This document shows positions 13,133 through 23,829 of a stretch of DNA of 64,000 bases, piece by piece (the stretch's first letter is position 1; every line of letters starts with the position of its first letter). Below the pieces are notes generated by a model. It saw only the letters and a program-made list of their open reading frames with translations. It was not told the origin of the DNA and made no database searches. The translations under genes were made by a program, and so were the position numbers. This DNA is from Membranipora membranacea. Taxonomy: Eukaryota > Bryozoa > Gymnolaemata > Cheilostomatida > Membraniporidae. Where the stretch lies: contig OU612075.1 of the NCBI GenBank assembly GCA_914767715.1, positions 2,604,001 to 2,668,000 on the forward strand, given 5' to 3'.

Positions 13133-14360
13133 CCATGGCCGAACTTAATTTTGCCGGTGCCGGTAAGGTTCTTTAAGTTTATAAATGTGATATTGGCATC
13201 AACAGTGAATGTCTATTGCTTCCCCTACCTATACACAGAAACAGCAGCATGAAAAAAAGTTATTACTGATATGTCTAAAACTGTTTTAACAAGATTGCGT
13301 CCGATGAAGACCATCCTATTTTTTGTCGTGTTGTTTTCAACTGTGCAAAGGTTGCCTCTTGCCGACATACCATCAATTGCCCACCAAAGTGGGCAATGAT
13401 TGTTATAATGATTGTTATAATGATTGTTATAATAAGTCCAACCAGAACATATCATCATCTGAGAAAACGGAACTACATGTAATGATGAAACTACAGAGGA
13501 AAAAGGATGGAAGGAGGTGACTCTAATAATTTCCAAAACTGGAAAATGAAATACCCTGGCCAAACTTATTTTTGCCGATGCCGGTAAGGTTCTTGGAGTT
13601 TTTGAGTTTATCAATGTGATATTGGCGTCAACAGTGAATGTCAATTAGAGTGATATTTGAAAAGTACAATTCTGGTAATGATCATTATTATTATTCTTAT
13701 CGTTGCATTCACATTATTTTTTTTCAATAGTTTCAATAATTCCCATAAAAACTATTTCAGCTTCGATCTAGGTGGAGCCCTGCAGACATCTCTATACTTC
13801 TCAAGATAGTGCAGCACAATCAACAGTGATGTCTCCTTACAGAGGGATGTTTTAGTCATTGCAGAAGGGGTTCTTGTTGCTCATTAATTCAAAAACTTCT
13901 CTGGCTGTCTAAATAAAGGGTTCAGAAACGTTATTTTGTGGCTCAGACTGGGTTCTATACTAATAGCCATTATTCATACTTAACCTTAGCTCATACCAAC
14001 AAAAATTTATTGCACGCTGCGGATCGGTTTGTGCTTGTGAGCAGCTGTGATTCATATGAGCATGCAACTCTCGGCTGAGTCAAGCAATAATGCTGGTGAT
14101 CATTTGGCAATTATTTTCCAGTCTTGGAAATGATTAGAATCACTGCTTCCATCCTTGATCCTCTGTAGTTTCATCATCACATGTTGTTCCATTTTCTCAG
14201 ATGATGGCGTGTCATGTTGTAATAACTACTTTTTTCACACTGCCGTGTCTGGTCAAGGAAGCAATTGACATTCACTGTTGACACCGATATCATATTGATA
14301 AACTCAAAGAACCTTACCGGTATCGGCAAAATTAAGTTTGGCCACAGTAAAGGCCATTAG
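13133..14360. repeat. E1 centre with repeated and inverted accttaccgg motifs
   Basis: The segment gccggtgccggtaaggtt...caacagtgaatgtc occurs twice directly (about 13133-13220 and 13553-13647) and once inverted (about 14271-14360). Between them is a 12-bp tandem run (attgttataatg, three copies near 13398-13433) and a small hairpin (ttgcccaccaaagtgggcaa). The open frame on the minus strand here (13225-13644) is repeat-driven and resembles no known protein, so no gene is called. Confidence 0.65.
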
Positions 14361-15542
14361 ATTTTGACTACAGTACTGAAGTATAATAATTTTAAGTTAT
14401 TGTCAATACTCTAGCTTCATCATACGTACTCAGGAACAACAGCTATCTGTAGTTTACATACTCAATTTACAGCACAGATCTATTCTTCCTTGTGAAGCGA
14501 CAATAAAATTGGAAATCCAATTTGAGCAGACTGGTTGTGTTCAGTCACTACTAGGAACAATTTTGAAGAAAAAAACGATGATGGCGGTGATAAGATCTGG
14601 CTCATCCAACAAAATATTTTTGATATTTTGTTATAGGTATTCTTTACATTTTTATAGTAGTGATGGAAGTGCTGAGGGTAAATGGCTGTATTTATTTCAG
14701 TGTTTATTGGCCAATGATTGTATCTTATCATAAAAAGTTCAGGTTCTGGGGACAAATTATGAATACCATCTCATGTGGAAAAGTCTTTTACATACACTTA
14801 CCAATTTTCTTTGTGTTTGAATAATAAGGGGCTGGACAGGGGCTGATATCATGCCCAACGTCCCTTGATTTTTCACATTATTCCATTGAATGGTATATAG
14901 TAAACTATGGCCCACAGCACAAACTAATTACGTCATGTCGTGCTATTTAAGTGGGACATATTATATCAGTGGAGCATAAGCATTGTCCTGTCTAGGTAGT
15001 ATATTAAGTCTATGGTTAACACTCATTTTTCCTGGTGTGGGCTTTCTGTGCAGCTACTAGTTTTGTTATGCAAATCTCAGATAGCAGATTTTGTGAGCAT
15101 AGAAAGAATGTTCTTTTCTATTGTCATCATTCTCCATTCCATCACAATATATCCCATGATCATATCAATTAACTAAGGTTAGGTTTAGTTCATTGATCAT
15201 ATGCTTTATGATGGTAGCTTATCTCTCTGATCCAGAGTAATTCAGTAGCTTCCTGCTGCTCAGGCTGTTTGTCTAGCAAAACCCAACCCTCAGCTTTGCT
15301 CAGAGCATTGTCCAGTTGCTGTTGTGACAATTTAATCAGTGGATTTTATCATATCCTCTGTGTTGTGGGAATTGATGCAGCAAGCCTCATGGTTGGCGGC
15401 CATCTTTTATAAACAAAAATGCTCTGCACTGTCATTGGCTAATCTTCAAAATTATCCATTTTGATTGGCTAAATGTTGCCAAGTAACTTTTGCAAGTTAG
15501 TTCTGCAGAAATATTGTAGAATCTGCATCAGAAAATAATTTT

Positions 15543-15867
15543 CATTACAAAATAAAGTACAGTTGTGAAATACCCTTTACCAGTGGTTCCTACATATCGT
15601 AGCAGCAGGTGGATTGTGTATACCCACAAATGGGTGTAGCAAAAGTAGAGAGCTGAGCCTAGCATACAAGCGCCCCAGCATGCAATCACATGAATCCAAC
15701 ATGCATTCAGACCAGCACACTTTGCCTGCCATTGTACTCCTTTGTTCACCAAACAAAAGGCCTTTTGTTACACAACTCTCATAGGTGCATTGGGGCATGT
15801 CTCCCTGACATCGGCCCCCAGGGCCTATCCAACATACTACAGCATAGGTGTACTTTATTTTGTAATG
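15543..15867. mobile_element. MITE Y in the right part of X2, 325 bp
   Basis: Present in X2 but absent from X1 (X1 reads ttaattttagcaaaac at the matching place). The ends are perfect 18-bp inverted repeats, CATTACAAAATAAAGTAC and its complement. The target duplication is short and ambiguous (TT or TTT). No coding capacity. Confidence 0.75.
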
Positions 15868-16020
15868 TTAGCAAAACATTATTTATTGCCCCATTTATGG
15901 AATAGTACCACTTCAAAAATCCAAACAATAATAAATATCATTTGATTATTTGCTATTAACTTTCTCTGTTCATCATCCTTACACACAATGAAACAATAGT
16001 GAGGTGCTGCTGCTGGCCTA

Positions 16021-16920
16021 TATCTACATTTATCAAACTTTTATAAAAAAAAAAGTTGTGTGGGAGAGGAAGATGTGTGAGCGTAGTGTAGTTACTGGCA
16101 GCTTTTGCAGATCCCTATGACTATGACCCCATCACCCAAGGCCTATAAAATAGCACTGACCCACTAGTGACCAGGAAGTCCATGTGTGAAACCAGGGGGA
16201 GGGGGTGGCTTCCACATTCCCTGGTGAAACACTAGTCCAATCCCACCCAGTCCTCAACTAACTTGACTCAACTTCCACATAAATAATAATAACATAGGGA
16301 AGTGTAAACCAATGCTAGTGAGTTCATGGTCTTGGTGTAGCACTGTAAGTCACATAAAAAGTGCTACTCAACCCACTATCACCACCAGTCCAATGACTTG
16401 GAAAGTCAATTGCTGTCATTCTACCTACTATCTGAATTAAGGTTGTTTTACCACATGAGGACTTTCTGTGAGTGAGCAGCCCAGCCCAGATGGTTGCCTA
16501 GGCATACACTTAACCCCACAAAATAATTTAAGGGCAGTCTGAGCACCTCTACCAGCCCAAATGGGTGCTCAGTCAACCACTGCCTCGATGACATAACTAA
16601 ATAACTATCTCAGGCGAACACAGACATCCCAAAGGCTCGATTCTCTGGCCCTCATTAACATCCACTGCTCTGATGAGGTAGACGTGGGCCAGGTAATCGA
16701 TTCCTTTTCCAGGCTACACAGCAGAAAACTGGAGCTGGGTACGATTGTACCATTCTGCAACGTCAATGACTAATAATCAATCAAATAAGGCCTAATAAAT
16801 AATGGTCTTGCAGGTGCAAGAATGTTGTATGTATTTACTGGTAGTTCACTAAGTACTCTTTGGTCTGTTTTAAATCCAACATTTTTTAAATATGTTCACG
16901 AATAAACTATCTAACTAGGC
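16021..16920. other. right interior of element W, no gene seen
   Basis: About 900 bp of single-copy sequence, less AT-rich than the surroundings, with polypurine stretches (gggggagggggtgg near 16195). No reading frame or splice pattern supports a transposase or host exon. Confidence 0.5.
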
Positions 16921-17360
16921 TACTACCAAGGAACTCAGTGTTTTCTTTTATCGCTAGAACGTTCAATCGGGGCCCGGGCAAGAGGCTGTTGCTGCTAAAT
17001 ATTTTTGGTATCTTGCTTGGTGTTGCTCATCCATAAAAGTTGGCTGGTATGTACCAGAATGTCTCCTTTTGGGTCTCGAATTTCAAAAAATTTCCGTCGG
17101 AGGGAGAGCGCTTGGGCGCCCCTCCCGTACCCTCCCCGCTTACTACCAAGGAACTCAGTGTTTTCTTTTATCGCTAGAACGTTCAATCGGGGCCCGGGCA
17201 AGAGGCTGTTGCTGTTAAATATTTTTGGTATCTTGCTTGGTGTTGCTCATCCATAAAAGTTGGCTGGTATGTACCAGAATGTCTCCTTTTGGGTCTCGAA
17301 TTTCAAAAAATTTCCGTCGGAGGGAGAGCGCTTGGGCGCCCCTCCCGTGCCCTCCCCGCT
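16921..17360. repeat. 220-bp tandem duplication inside W
   Basis: 16921-17140 and 17141-17360 are near-identical direct copies beginning tactaccaaggaactcagtg and ending ccctccccgctta. Only a few bases differ (for example ctgctaaat and ctgttaaat), so the duplication is recent. The unit is GC-richer than its neighbourhood. Confidence 0.93.
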
Positions 17361-17427
17361 TACACATGCCACTAACTACTCCACAGCTAAAAGGAGCACC
17401 CCTTGGTAAATCCTTCTGACGCCCATA

Positions 17428-18813
17428 ACTGCAAGTCATTGCCAACGACCATTTTTTGTTGCTCTTCTTGCAGATGCAGGTTTCTTGTACTCAGTGTGGA
17501 GTAAGGAAAACACACAGTATATATCAGCATCCACAGTATTTCTCTGTCTGATCAGCACAGGTTATTTGTGATGTGTACAAGTTATCCCAGCACCCCTTTG
17601 GAATAATCTCCACACCCCTTTCAATAATCTCCACACCCCTTCCAGTAATCCCCACATCCCTCTCAATAATCCCCACACCCCTTTCAGTGTGAGGTGTTAT
17701 GATCCCACCATCAGCATCCACTCCCCAAGGCTCCACAAAGAAATTAACCTGTCATAGAAGAGAGGAAGTGCTCGGGAAAAGAAAACTCTGAGTTGCATAA
17801 AAGAGCTGCCTGCCTGAGTGGTAAGATTGGCAAAGAACAATTAATTTCTACAGCCTCCATGGCATTGGCATCATTGGATGTCAGGGTTTTGACATATAGG
17901 CTACAGGGTGTTTATGCATGAGCTACTCATTCTGAGAAATATCAGTGGCAGTATAGCATAACAAACATACACAATATCTTATTTTGCTAAAATGTAGCAA
18001 TATTATACACCATTATTGAGCAGCCAATTCAACACAGTGCTTTATAACATAGCGATTAAATAGAACCCATTTACAATGACTCATGGGGTTTCCCATTAAA
18101 ATAAGACCCAGTAGCTGGCAGACAGTGCAGTTTCATTCTCTATTCATAAACTGATCAATCAATTTATTTGAGGCTAGTTGACAAAGCTTCCTGATTGATA
18201 TCAGTTGTGTCTAGTTTTCTCTGCCTTCATTTTAGATTCAATCTCACATTCACTCACTATTTATATCTAAAGGTTGTTGATGAGTAACAGATAGTGGTCA
18301 CCTGCAGTTAGAGGAAACACCAAACTCATTATTATATAGAGAGGAGTGAAGTAGTTCAACTTCTCACAGCTGTAAGATTTCATAGTTTCACTTCAGTGTA
18401 GGTTCATATTTGGGTTCTTAACACAGGAATATGCCAGTAGCCTGAGGATCCAGAAGGCTGTTCCGTTGAATAATGGTAAGGTAGGAGTGAGCACTGAGCA
18501 CTCTCTCAACAATGTGACCGTAGTCAGGTGATTGTGGAGCGACACAATTGAGCAACTTCTGATTAATCATCCATAGCAGATTCTTGGTTATTTGTCTGTT
18601 GATACCTACGGAAAATACCAATAGTCTATTATATTTTGGACTAGGTAGTTGCAGCCTTATATTTGAGCCGAGCTTTTGCTCAATGAGATGGTTTCCCTGC
18701 CAGCTTCGCTACCCGGATGCTTTCCTTAGATGTGTGTTAAAAGATTTTGGGGCATATTTCTCTCATATTTTCTCATTTGGCAATATATTAGGTCCAGGAG
18801 AGCCAAAGCCAAG
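17428..18813 (+). other. upstream region of TRIM-1
   Basis: Conserved upstream of TRIM-2 (33200-37434, with insertions) and TRIM-3 (51780-53736). It holds an imperfect ~21-bp minisatellite of ccccacacccctttcaataat type (17587-17690; also 33364-33465 and 51950-52050) and a shared gcataaaagagctgcctg motif near 17797. A polypyrimidine-like tract and ttag acceptor at 18790-18791 precede the RING exon, so the 5' UTR is probably spliced; its first exon was not located. A 67-codon minus-strand frame (18418-18621) is open in all three copies. Confidence 0.55.
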
Positions 18814-21800
18814 ATGGCAACTGCAGCGCAACCTGAAGAGGGACCTGTCATTTCCTGTAGTACATGTCTTGAGGTAGATGGCTTCTTACTGAACCCAAAG
18901 TGTCTACCATGTCAGCATATAGTCTGTGTCAGATGTCTGGAGGATCAGAAAGGGGACGGGAAGTCTGTCAAATGCTCCATATGCGAGTAAGTTCAAATGA
19001 TTTCCTCTGCAATGTTTTATGATGGCGTGAAACCAAATGAAACTAAGCCATTGCTCCAATAACATACAGGCAAAAAAGAAGTTTACCTATGATCACGATT
19101 CACTTTGAGAGGTTAAGGGGGGCAACTCTTTAACTGGTCAGTCACCAGTTAAAAAGACTATGAATATTCATAAGCTTACATGAGGGGCACCTCAAAGTTC
19201 AGATGAAGCTGATCTTACTTGACCCAAGGCAATTGAAATTATTTTGTGTATCTGTAATTTAACAGAAAACAATATATGATGACGATAGAAGAACTACCAT
19301 CTGCTTTAGTAGGAGATGATTCCGTCTGTGATCCTTGTAAGAAGAAAGGAGTGCAGAGTCAGACAGCTAAAGTATTCTGTACTGAATGTAAAAGAAAATA
19401 CTGCGCTGTGCATGAGGAGGTTAGTGGAGTACTACAAGAGGTCCCAGCGATAGGCCAATGACCCTAACATGTACGCTGTGTTGCATAGGCTGGCCATGGT
19501 GGTAGATGCAAGTGCAAGACTCCGATCCGAGTAGTGAATAGCGGGCTTGCTAATTAATGCCAACAACCTAACCTCTTTTGGGGATGGTGAGATTGCGCAA
19601 TCGGTTTGTGAGCTTGCTATTCACCGCCAGGCGGTTGGTGCTGTAGGATTCGTGTTAGAATCCTACTGAAGGAGCTTTCATGATGGATTGTCCGACCCTC
19701 AGCACCTTCGGATTTATCTCTCTCCTGACAGGTCCTGTTGATTTCACAGAGAGACTGCTTTGCTGATTCAATACAAAAGAATGATACATCCCTTTCTTAA
19801 ATCTCCTCAACAAAACATTGCCTCTGCTTAGTGAAGTTCAATGCTACTTCTATGTCCAATAATTTATGGTGCTGTCTTCTGATAAATCACCCCATGATGT
19901 TGTCTGCCAAAGAATTAAGTGAATTATAATAATAGTGATCACACAGTCCGAGTTGCAGCAGGGGGGGTGCAGGCTACCTAATCATTGATATCAGTATGGG
20001 AGTTATACGCACATGTCGAAAGAGGAGGTAAATCCGTACAGGAAATTCCAGAGCAGCTTTCAATATTAATCATAACTATATATATCTCACCTACTGCTTA
20101 TCTCACTGTTATTCATTTTAGGTACACGAGGACCTTAACGAAGGTCATAAGATGATTTCTATTAAGTCGTACAAAGAGTCAGCTTTCTCTGAAGAGCTTC
20201 GTTACTGTGAGCATCACAAGTCTGAGCCTGTTACTATCGGATGTCAAACATGCTGGATAATACTCTGTCCTCTCTGTATATCATCATCTGGTAACTGTGA
20301 CAAAGGTGAGTGTGATTATCCATCAAAATCTAGATTCAACTTTCACAGATTTCTCCGAAATATCTCTATCATATGTGGAAGAGGGAAACCTGGTATTGAT
20401 ACCTGTCCTTGCGATCCATGCCTACCTTACCATACATCTATAGTGAACACATGTTTTCAGTAGCATGCCGCGATAAGTAGTATTTTGTTTGTAATCAGTC
20501 CCCACTTTGCTCAACATTATATGTAATAAGTTGACTAGCAAAGTTCAATAAAACAACCCACAGCCTGCTGATACCTATTTGAATCAAATTGACTTGGATT
20601 ATTCAGCTTTCTTTAATCATTTAGAACAGTTCAACCAAGGTTTAGTGAAGAATTTAAACCTAAACAACAATATGTAAGTGAGACAAAACTATATTTTCCA
20701 CGTCCTTCACAGGTAGACCTCATAACTTGATGGCTCTCATCGAGTTGGAGAAGGAGTTCACTCAGTACCTGGAGCCACTTAAACAGGAGTTAGAGGATCG
20801 GTTTGATGAGTTTTCTGCCATCGTCAAAGAGACGACACTGAATCTGAGCCATTGGGACATTGAGACAGAGCAATCGATCTCTGCTCTGCACAAAGCTAGA
20901 GATGAGCAGGTAACTTCTCCCAGAACAGGATGAATTTGGGATATGATCACGTCTTTGCAGGGGATTGTACCCTGAGGGGTATGGTCATTACTAAACTACC
21001 AGATCTCAAAACGTGAAAGTCTGTTAGAATAATATATACCAGTCAGAGCCAATATGAACTTCTTCTCGTATCCTGCAGCAATTTCGGGTTAAAGTTAGGG
21101 GTTTTGGTGTTTTAAATGTTAAAAGATACCCTGTGACATCCACATAAAGGGTGGGGATGAAGCCCCTCCCCCCCAACATGAATTGTTTATTACTCCATAT
21201 CCTGATTGTAGCTGAGGGAGATAAATGCAAAATATGCAGATCTTGAGGATGAACAAAGAAGGTCAAGAGGTCAAGGTAAAGAACAGCTCTCTGAGTACAA
21301 AGACAAAGCAGGAACTAAACTAGCAGAACTACATGAGTCTCTGAAGAGTATGAGGCAGGATATCTCACAGAGACATGTGGTAAGGATTTTAATGCAAATC
21401 AAGACCCCCAAACATATTCCGTTGCGTGTTACCTTTCTGTAAACAGATGTAGGGTCTGTTTTATGAGATTCTCGGCCTATTGGCTTAGATCAAAGTGTCA
21501 TGGCCAATGGCTGATTAGTGCCTGTTTCAGTTTCTGGCAGCTTGCTGCACACTCCCGATTAGGACGTTCACCATGGCCTCACCTCTAGGATGCATTTTAG
21601 TTTACTAGGATGTATCACACTCTCAGCATGAGGACTCCAGGCAACTTGCGTCCCTCTTTAGGGGTAGCCCACCTTCTGTTTTGTCATAAACAGGGCTGTT
21701 TTATGAGCAAGTTAGGAGATTTGCACTGGTCTGAATGCTGCAAAGACACAGTGGTTTGTGATTTTCCAAAAACCTCGAAAATGCCGGCAATACTTGAATG

Positions 21801-23829
21801 TCTTTCATTGGAACAACCACGTGTCTGGTTTCTGTCAGATAATATTGATCTGTTGTTATTTCATATATTGAACAATCCCAAGGCCCACCAAAGCTAAATA
21901 TCATTTGTAACCCCATCGTGTGATCAGCAAACAAAAAGTTGTAGGCACTCAGTATTTTAATTCGAATTTCTGATCAATGTTTCCGTTTTCTATATAATAC
22001 CCAAGAAATTACACAGTCTAATCCAAGTCAAAGTCTTTGAGATTCATGCCTTGTGTGATCCTCTGTACAACTGATCCTGATCACACAGTTTTCTATATCT
22101 TAAGCAATCCTTTTTAGAGAGTTTGGGTCAAACTCCCTGGTCTTTACTACAACTAAACCTCTGCCATTGTTTTAGGAGTTACCCCCATCTTTTTCCATGA
22201 GCATACTTAATTAAGAATCTTTGTAATGTGAATGTTTCCACCTATATGATGGCTGGCCATGCAATTGGTTTGTGAACCATCACAACGCATATTTCATTAC
22301 TAGAGATAGAACGTGTCTAATCAGTTGTCATGGATTCAACATTTTTTGCTCTTTTAAGGTTGATAATTTGAATGCAAGAGGGTCATTTATAAAGCGAATG
22401 AGTTCATTTATGAAGGCAAAGTTCCCTGGTATAGCGATTCAGAGGCAGCAAGTGCTCGTCAAATCAGGTATGGTTAGAACTTCAGAATTCAGTTGGGTAT
22501 CCTCAGGCTTAACAAAACCTCACAGACACAGCAAACAAGTATTTCAGGCTAGAGTAAAGCTTTCTACAAGTCGCAAACTTGCACCTTATCATCTGTTCAA
22601 CTTCTTGTAATAATAATTTGCCAAAATAAGAATATGGAAATAATTGCTAATTGCATGGCAATTGGCATAATGTATTATTATATCAGTAACTTTGTGATGT
22701 CTATTTAATAGGGACAGAGTCCAGAGATATTGAGATGAAGACTGAAGCTGCTGACGACATCATTATTTCGCCTCCAGGAAACGAGCATTTTTTTCTTCCG
22801 ACCTCTCTCCAGTTAGTGAAACAAGTTGCTATAAGAGACCCAGTGAGAGTTTGCCATTATCAAGGCTGCACGTATGTCGGAAAGAGCTACTATGATGTCG
22901 ACAGAATCGATAGAGATGGAAATGTTACTGAGTCATTCATCAAATTACCAGGATATCCGGCTGGCATATTCGCTCATGAGGACAGACTGTACATACTGGT
23001 AAAAGGCGAGCCTCCTTCAGTACATGTTTATGATCTGAACGGTAAACAGCTGCACACCTGGAAGCATAAAGATACATGTACTTATGCTTTAAGTCAAGGT
23101 CTCACCGTTGTCAACAATCAACTTGTTATCCCAGACATAGGAGGGAAAAGTTTCATCATCTACAGCCTGACTGGAACACTGATACTAAAGATTGACTGTG
23201 ATCTTATTGGTATAACCAAAGTATCGCTATGCTTTGACTCAGGAGCCTCAATTTTAGTAACAAATAATACGACCAAGCCTCATCTATACAAATTTAATCT
23301 AGAATCAAGAGTTGTACAATGGAGGTCTGATGAGATTCCAAAACCTGCTACTGTTAGAAAGTTATCCAATGACTATGCACTCACTTTTAAATGGGAGGAA
23401 AGTAATGAGATCAAGCTCTCTATTATTGACACAAATACTGGTGAGTTATATTACATTATATTTGGGCCTTAAACAAGCAACTGCTCCCGGTCCCACTAAA
23501 AGGGCTTGTTTTGTAATAATTAAGCTCTTCTACATGAACAAGAAAATGACAGATTTGGGTTCCTTGTGTTGTTTTTGTTGGTGTTTCACCCACTTTACTA
23601 CGTCGTTTATATCTCCTCATTACAAAGCTAGGGGACAACTTGGAAATCAGCTTATTTAATAGGCAGCTCTCTTATAATTATTTCAGGTGTAATGGTGAAA
23701 GAACTGAACGATCCAGATATCCGACCAAGAATCTCCGAAGTATATGATGTATGTGTTGATGGTGATACTGTCATTCTACCTAGACTGAGGGAGAATGTTG
23801 TTCTGTTCTACAAGCTGAAGTATGATTAG
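18814..23829 (+). CDS. TRIM-1: RING/B-box/coiled-coil/NHL-like E3 ubiquitin ligase
   Basis: Eight coding exons: 18814-18986, 19266-19419, 20122-20305, 20713-20909, 21212-21379, 22359-22467, 22712-23440, 23687-23829. Together they give 618 residues with every phase consistent. RING zinc ligands are C15, C18, C33, H35, C38, C41, C54 and C57. B-box 1 is C79, C82, C96, C99, C104, H107, with H111 and H118 from the next exon. B-box 2 is C138, H141, C150, C153, C158, C161 and probably C168 and H174. A coiled coil runs about 177-300, and a propeller of repeated blades (SVHVYDLNG, SFIIYSLTG, HLYKFNLES) from about 330 to the stop. By family it should act as a cytoplasmic ubiquitin ligase whose propeller recognises a partner; the partner is unknown. 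The start is the ATG at MATAAQPEE, next to an acceptor. Exon 6 uses an aag acceptor where the sisters have cag. No orthologue is claimed. Confidence 0.9.
19581..19731 (+). mobile_element. tRNA-derived SINE in TRIM-1 intron 2
   Basis: Begins gggatggtgagattgcgcaa: an A-box-like segment, followed by a decayed B-box (gttagaatcc) and a tail ending ctctctcctgacagg. The same SINE is at the same place in TRIM-2 (38212-38363) and TRIM-3 (54426-54580), so it predates the gene duplications. A better preserved relative lies inverted at 36633-36781. Confidence 0.8.
21468..21695 (+). mobile_element. 228-bp repeat R in TRIM-1 intron 5
   Basis: Flanked by a 12-bp direct repeat CTGTTTTATGAG (21456-21467, 21696-21707). 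An inverted copy of the same sequence lies downstream of the gene at about 25865-26110. The pair recurs in unit B (about 40103-40330 and 43880-44125) and unit C (about 56320-56550 and 60305-60545). It contains no reading frame shared between copies. Confidence 0.75.

Larger units (their letters stand above)
7983..15015. mobile_element. element E1: foldback transposon inserted in X2
   Basis: Ends are near-perfect inverted repeats starting CCATAGACTTA and continuing as long arms: 7983-8444 plus 12933-13135 pair with about 14330-15015. It is flanked by an exact 6-bp duplication TTAACA (7977-7982 and 15016-15021). The uninterrupted site TTAACA is single in X1 at 11953-11958. The left arm is split by X1 and by a hAT-type MITE. 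A relative, E2, lies at 47791-51440. No transposase; the superfamily is not assigned. Confidence 0.85.
4419..16020. mobile_element. element X2: 4.6-kb transposon copy interrupted by E1
   Basis: Bounded by inverted ends TAGGCCAGCAGC (4419) and GCTGCTGGCCTA (ending 16020), with a putative 3-bp target duplication TAT. Its two parts, 4419-7976 and 15022-16020, align end to end with the uninterrupted copy X1 (8445-12634). The interruption is element E1. It holds internal tandem repeats of about 715 bp (from about 4511 and 5226; motif ggccgttctgatgacgc) and of about 180 bp (5930-6330). No long reading frame, so non-autonomous. The 3-bp duplication suggests PIF/Harbinger affinity, but only weakly. 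Confidence 0.78.
4224..17427. mobile_element. element W: outer hAT-like transposon carrying nested elements
   Basis: Flanked by an exact 8-bp duplication ACTGCAAG (4216-4223 and 17428-17435). The ends are inverted repeats: CATGGGCGTGAGAAGG on the left, and TATGGGCGTCAGAAGG when the right end is read inward. The empty site is seen once in unit B near 33200 (gtggactgcaagtcattgcc), and in unit C near 51790 with one substitution. An 8-bp duplication and YATGGGCGT ends fit the hAT superfamily. W's own sequence is 4224-4418 and 16021-17427; the rest is element X2 and what it contains. No transposase frame is visible, so W is non-autonomous or gutted. Confidence 0.85.

Noticed and set aside
13225-13644. 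139-codon minus-strand frame in E1
   Set aside because: Built on short tandem and inverted repeats of the transposon, absent from E2, no recognisable domain.
4224-17427. An autonomous transposase gene in the nested elements
   Set aside because: No frame above about 140 codons on either strand and no catalytic motif seen; all elements appear non-autonomous.
17524-17736. Glycine/isoleucine-rich minus-strand frame (GVGIIER repeats), also at 33300
   Set aside because: Encoded by the ~21-bp cccctttc minisatellite; the periodic peptide is a by-product.
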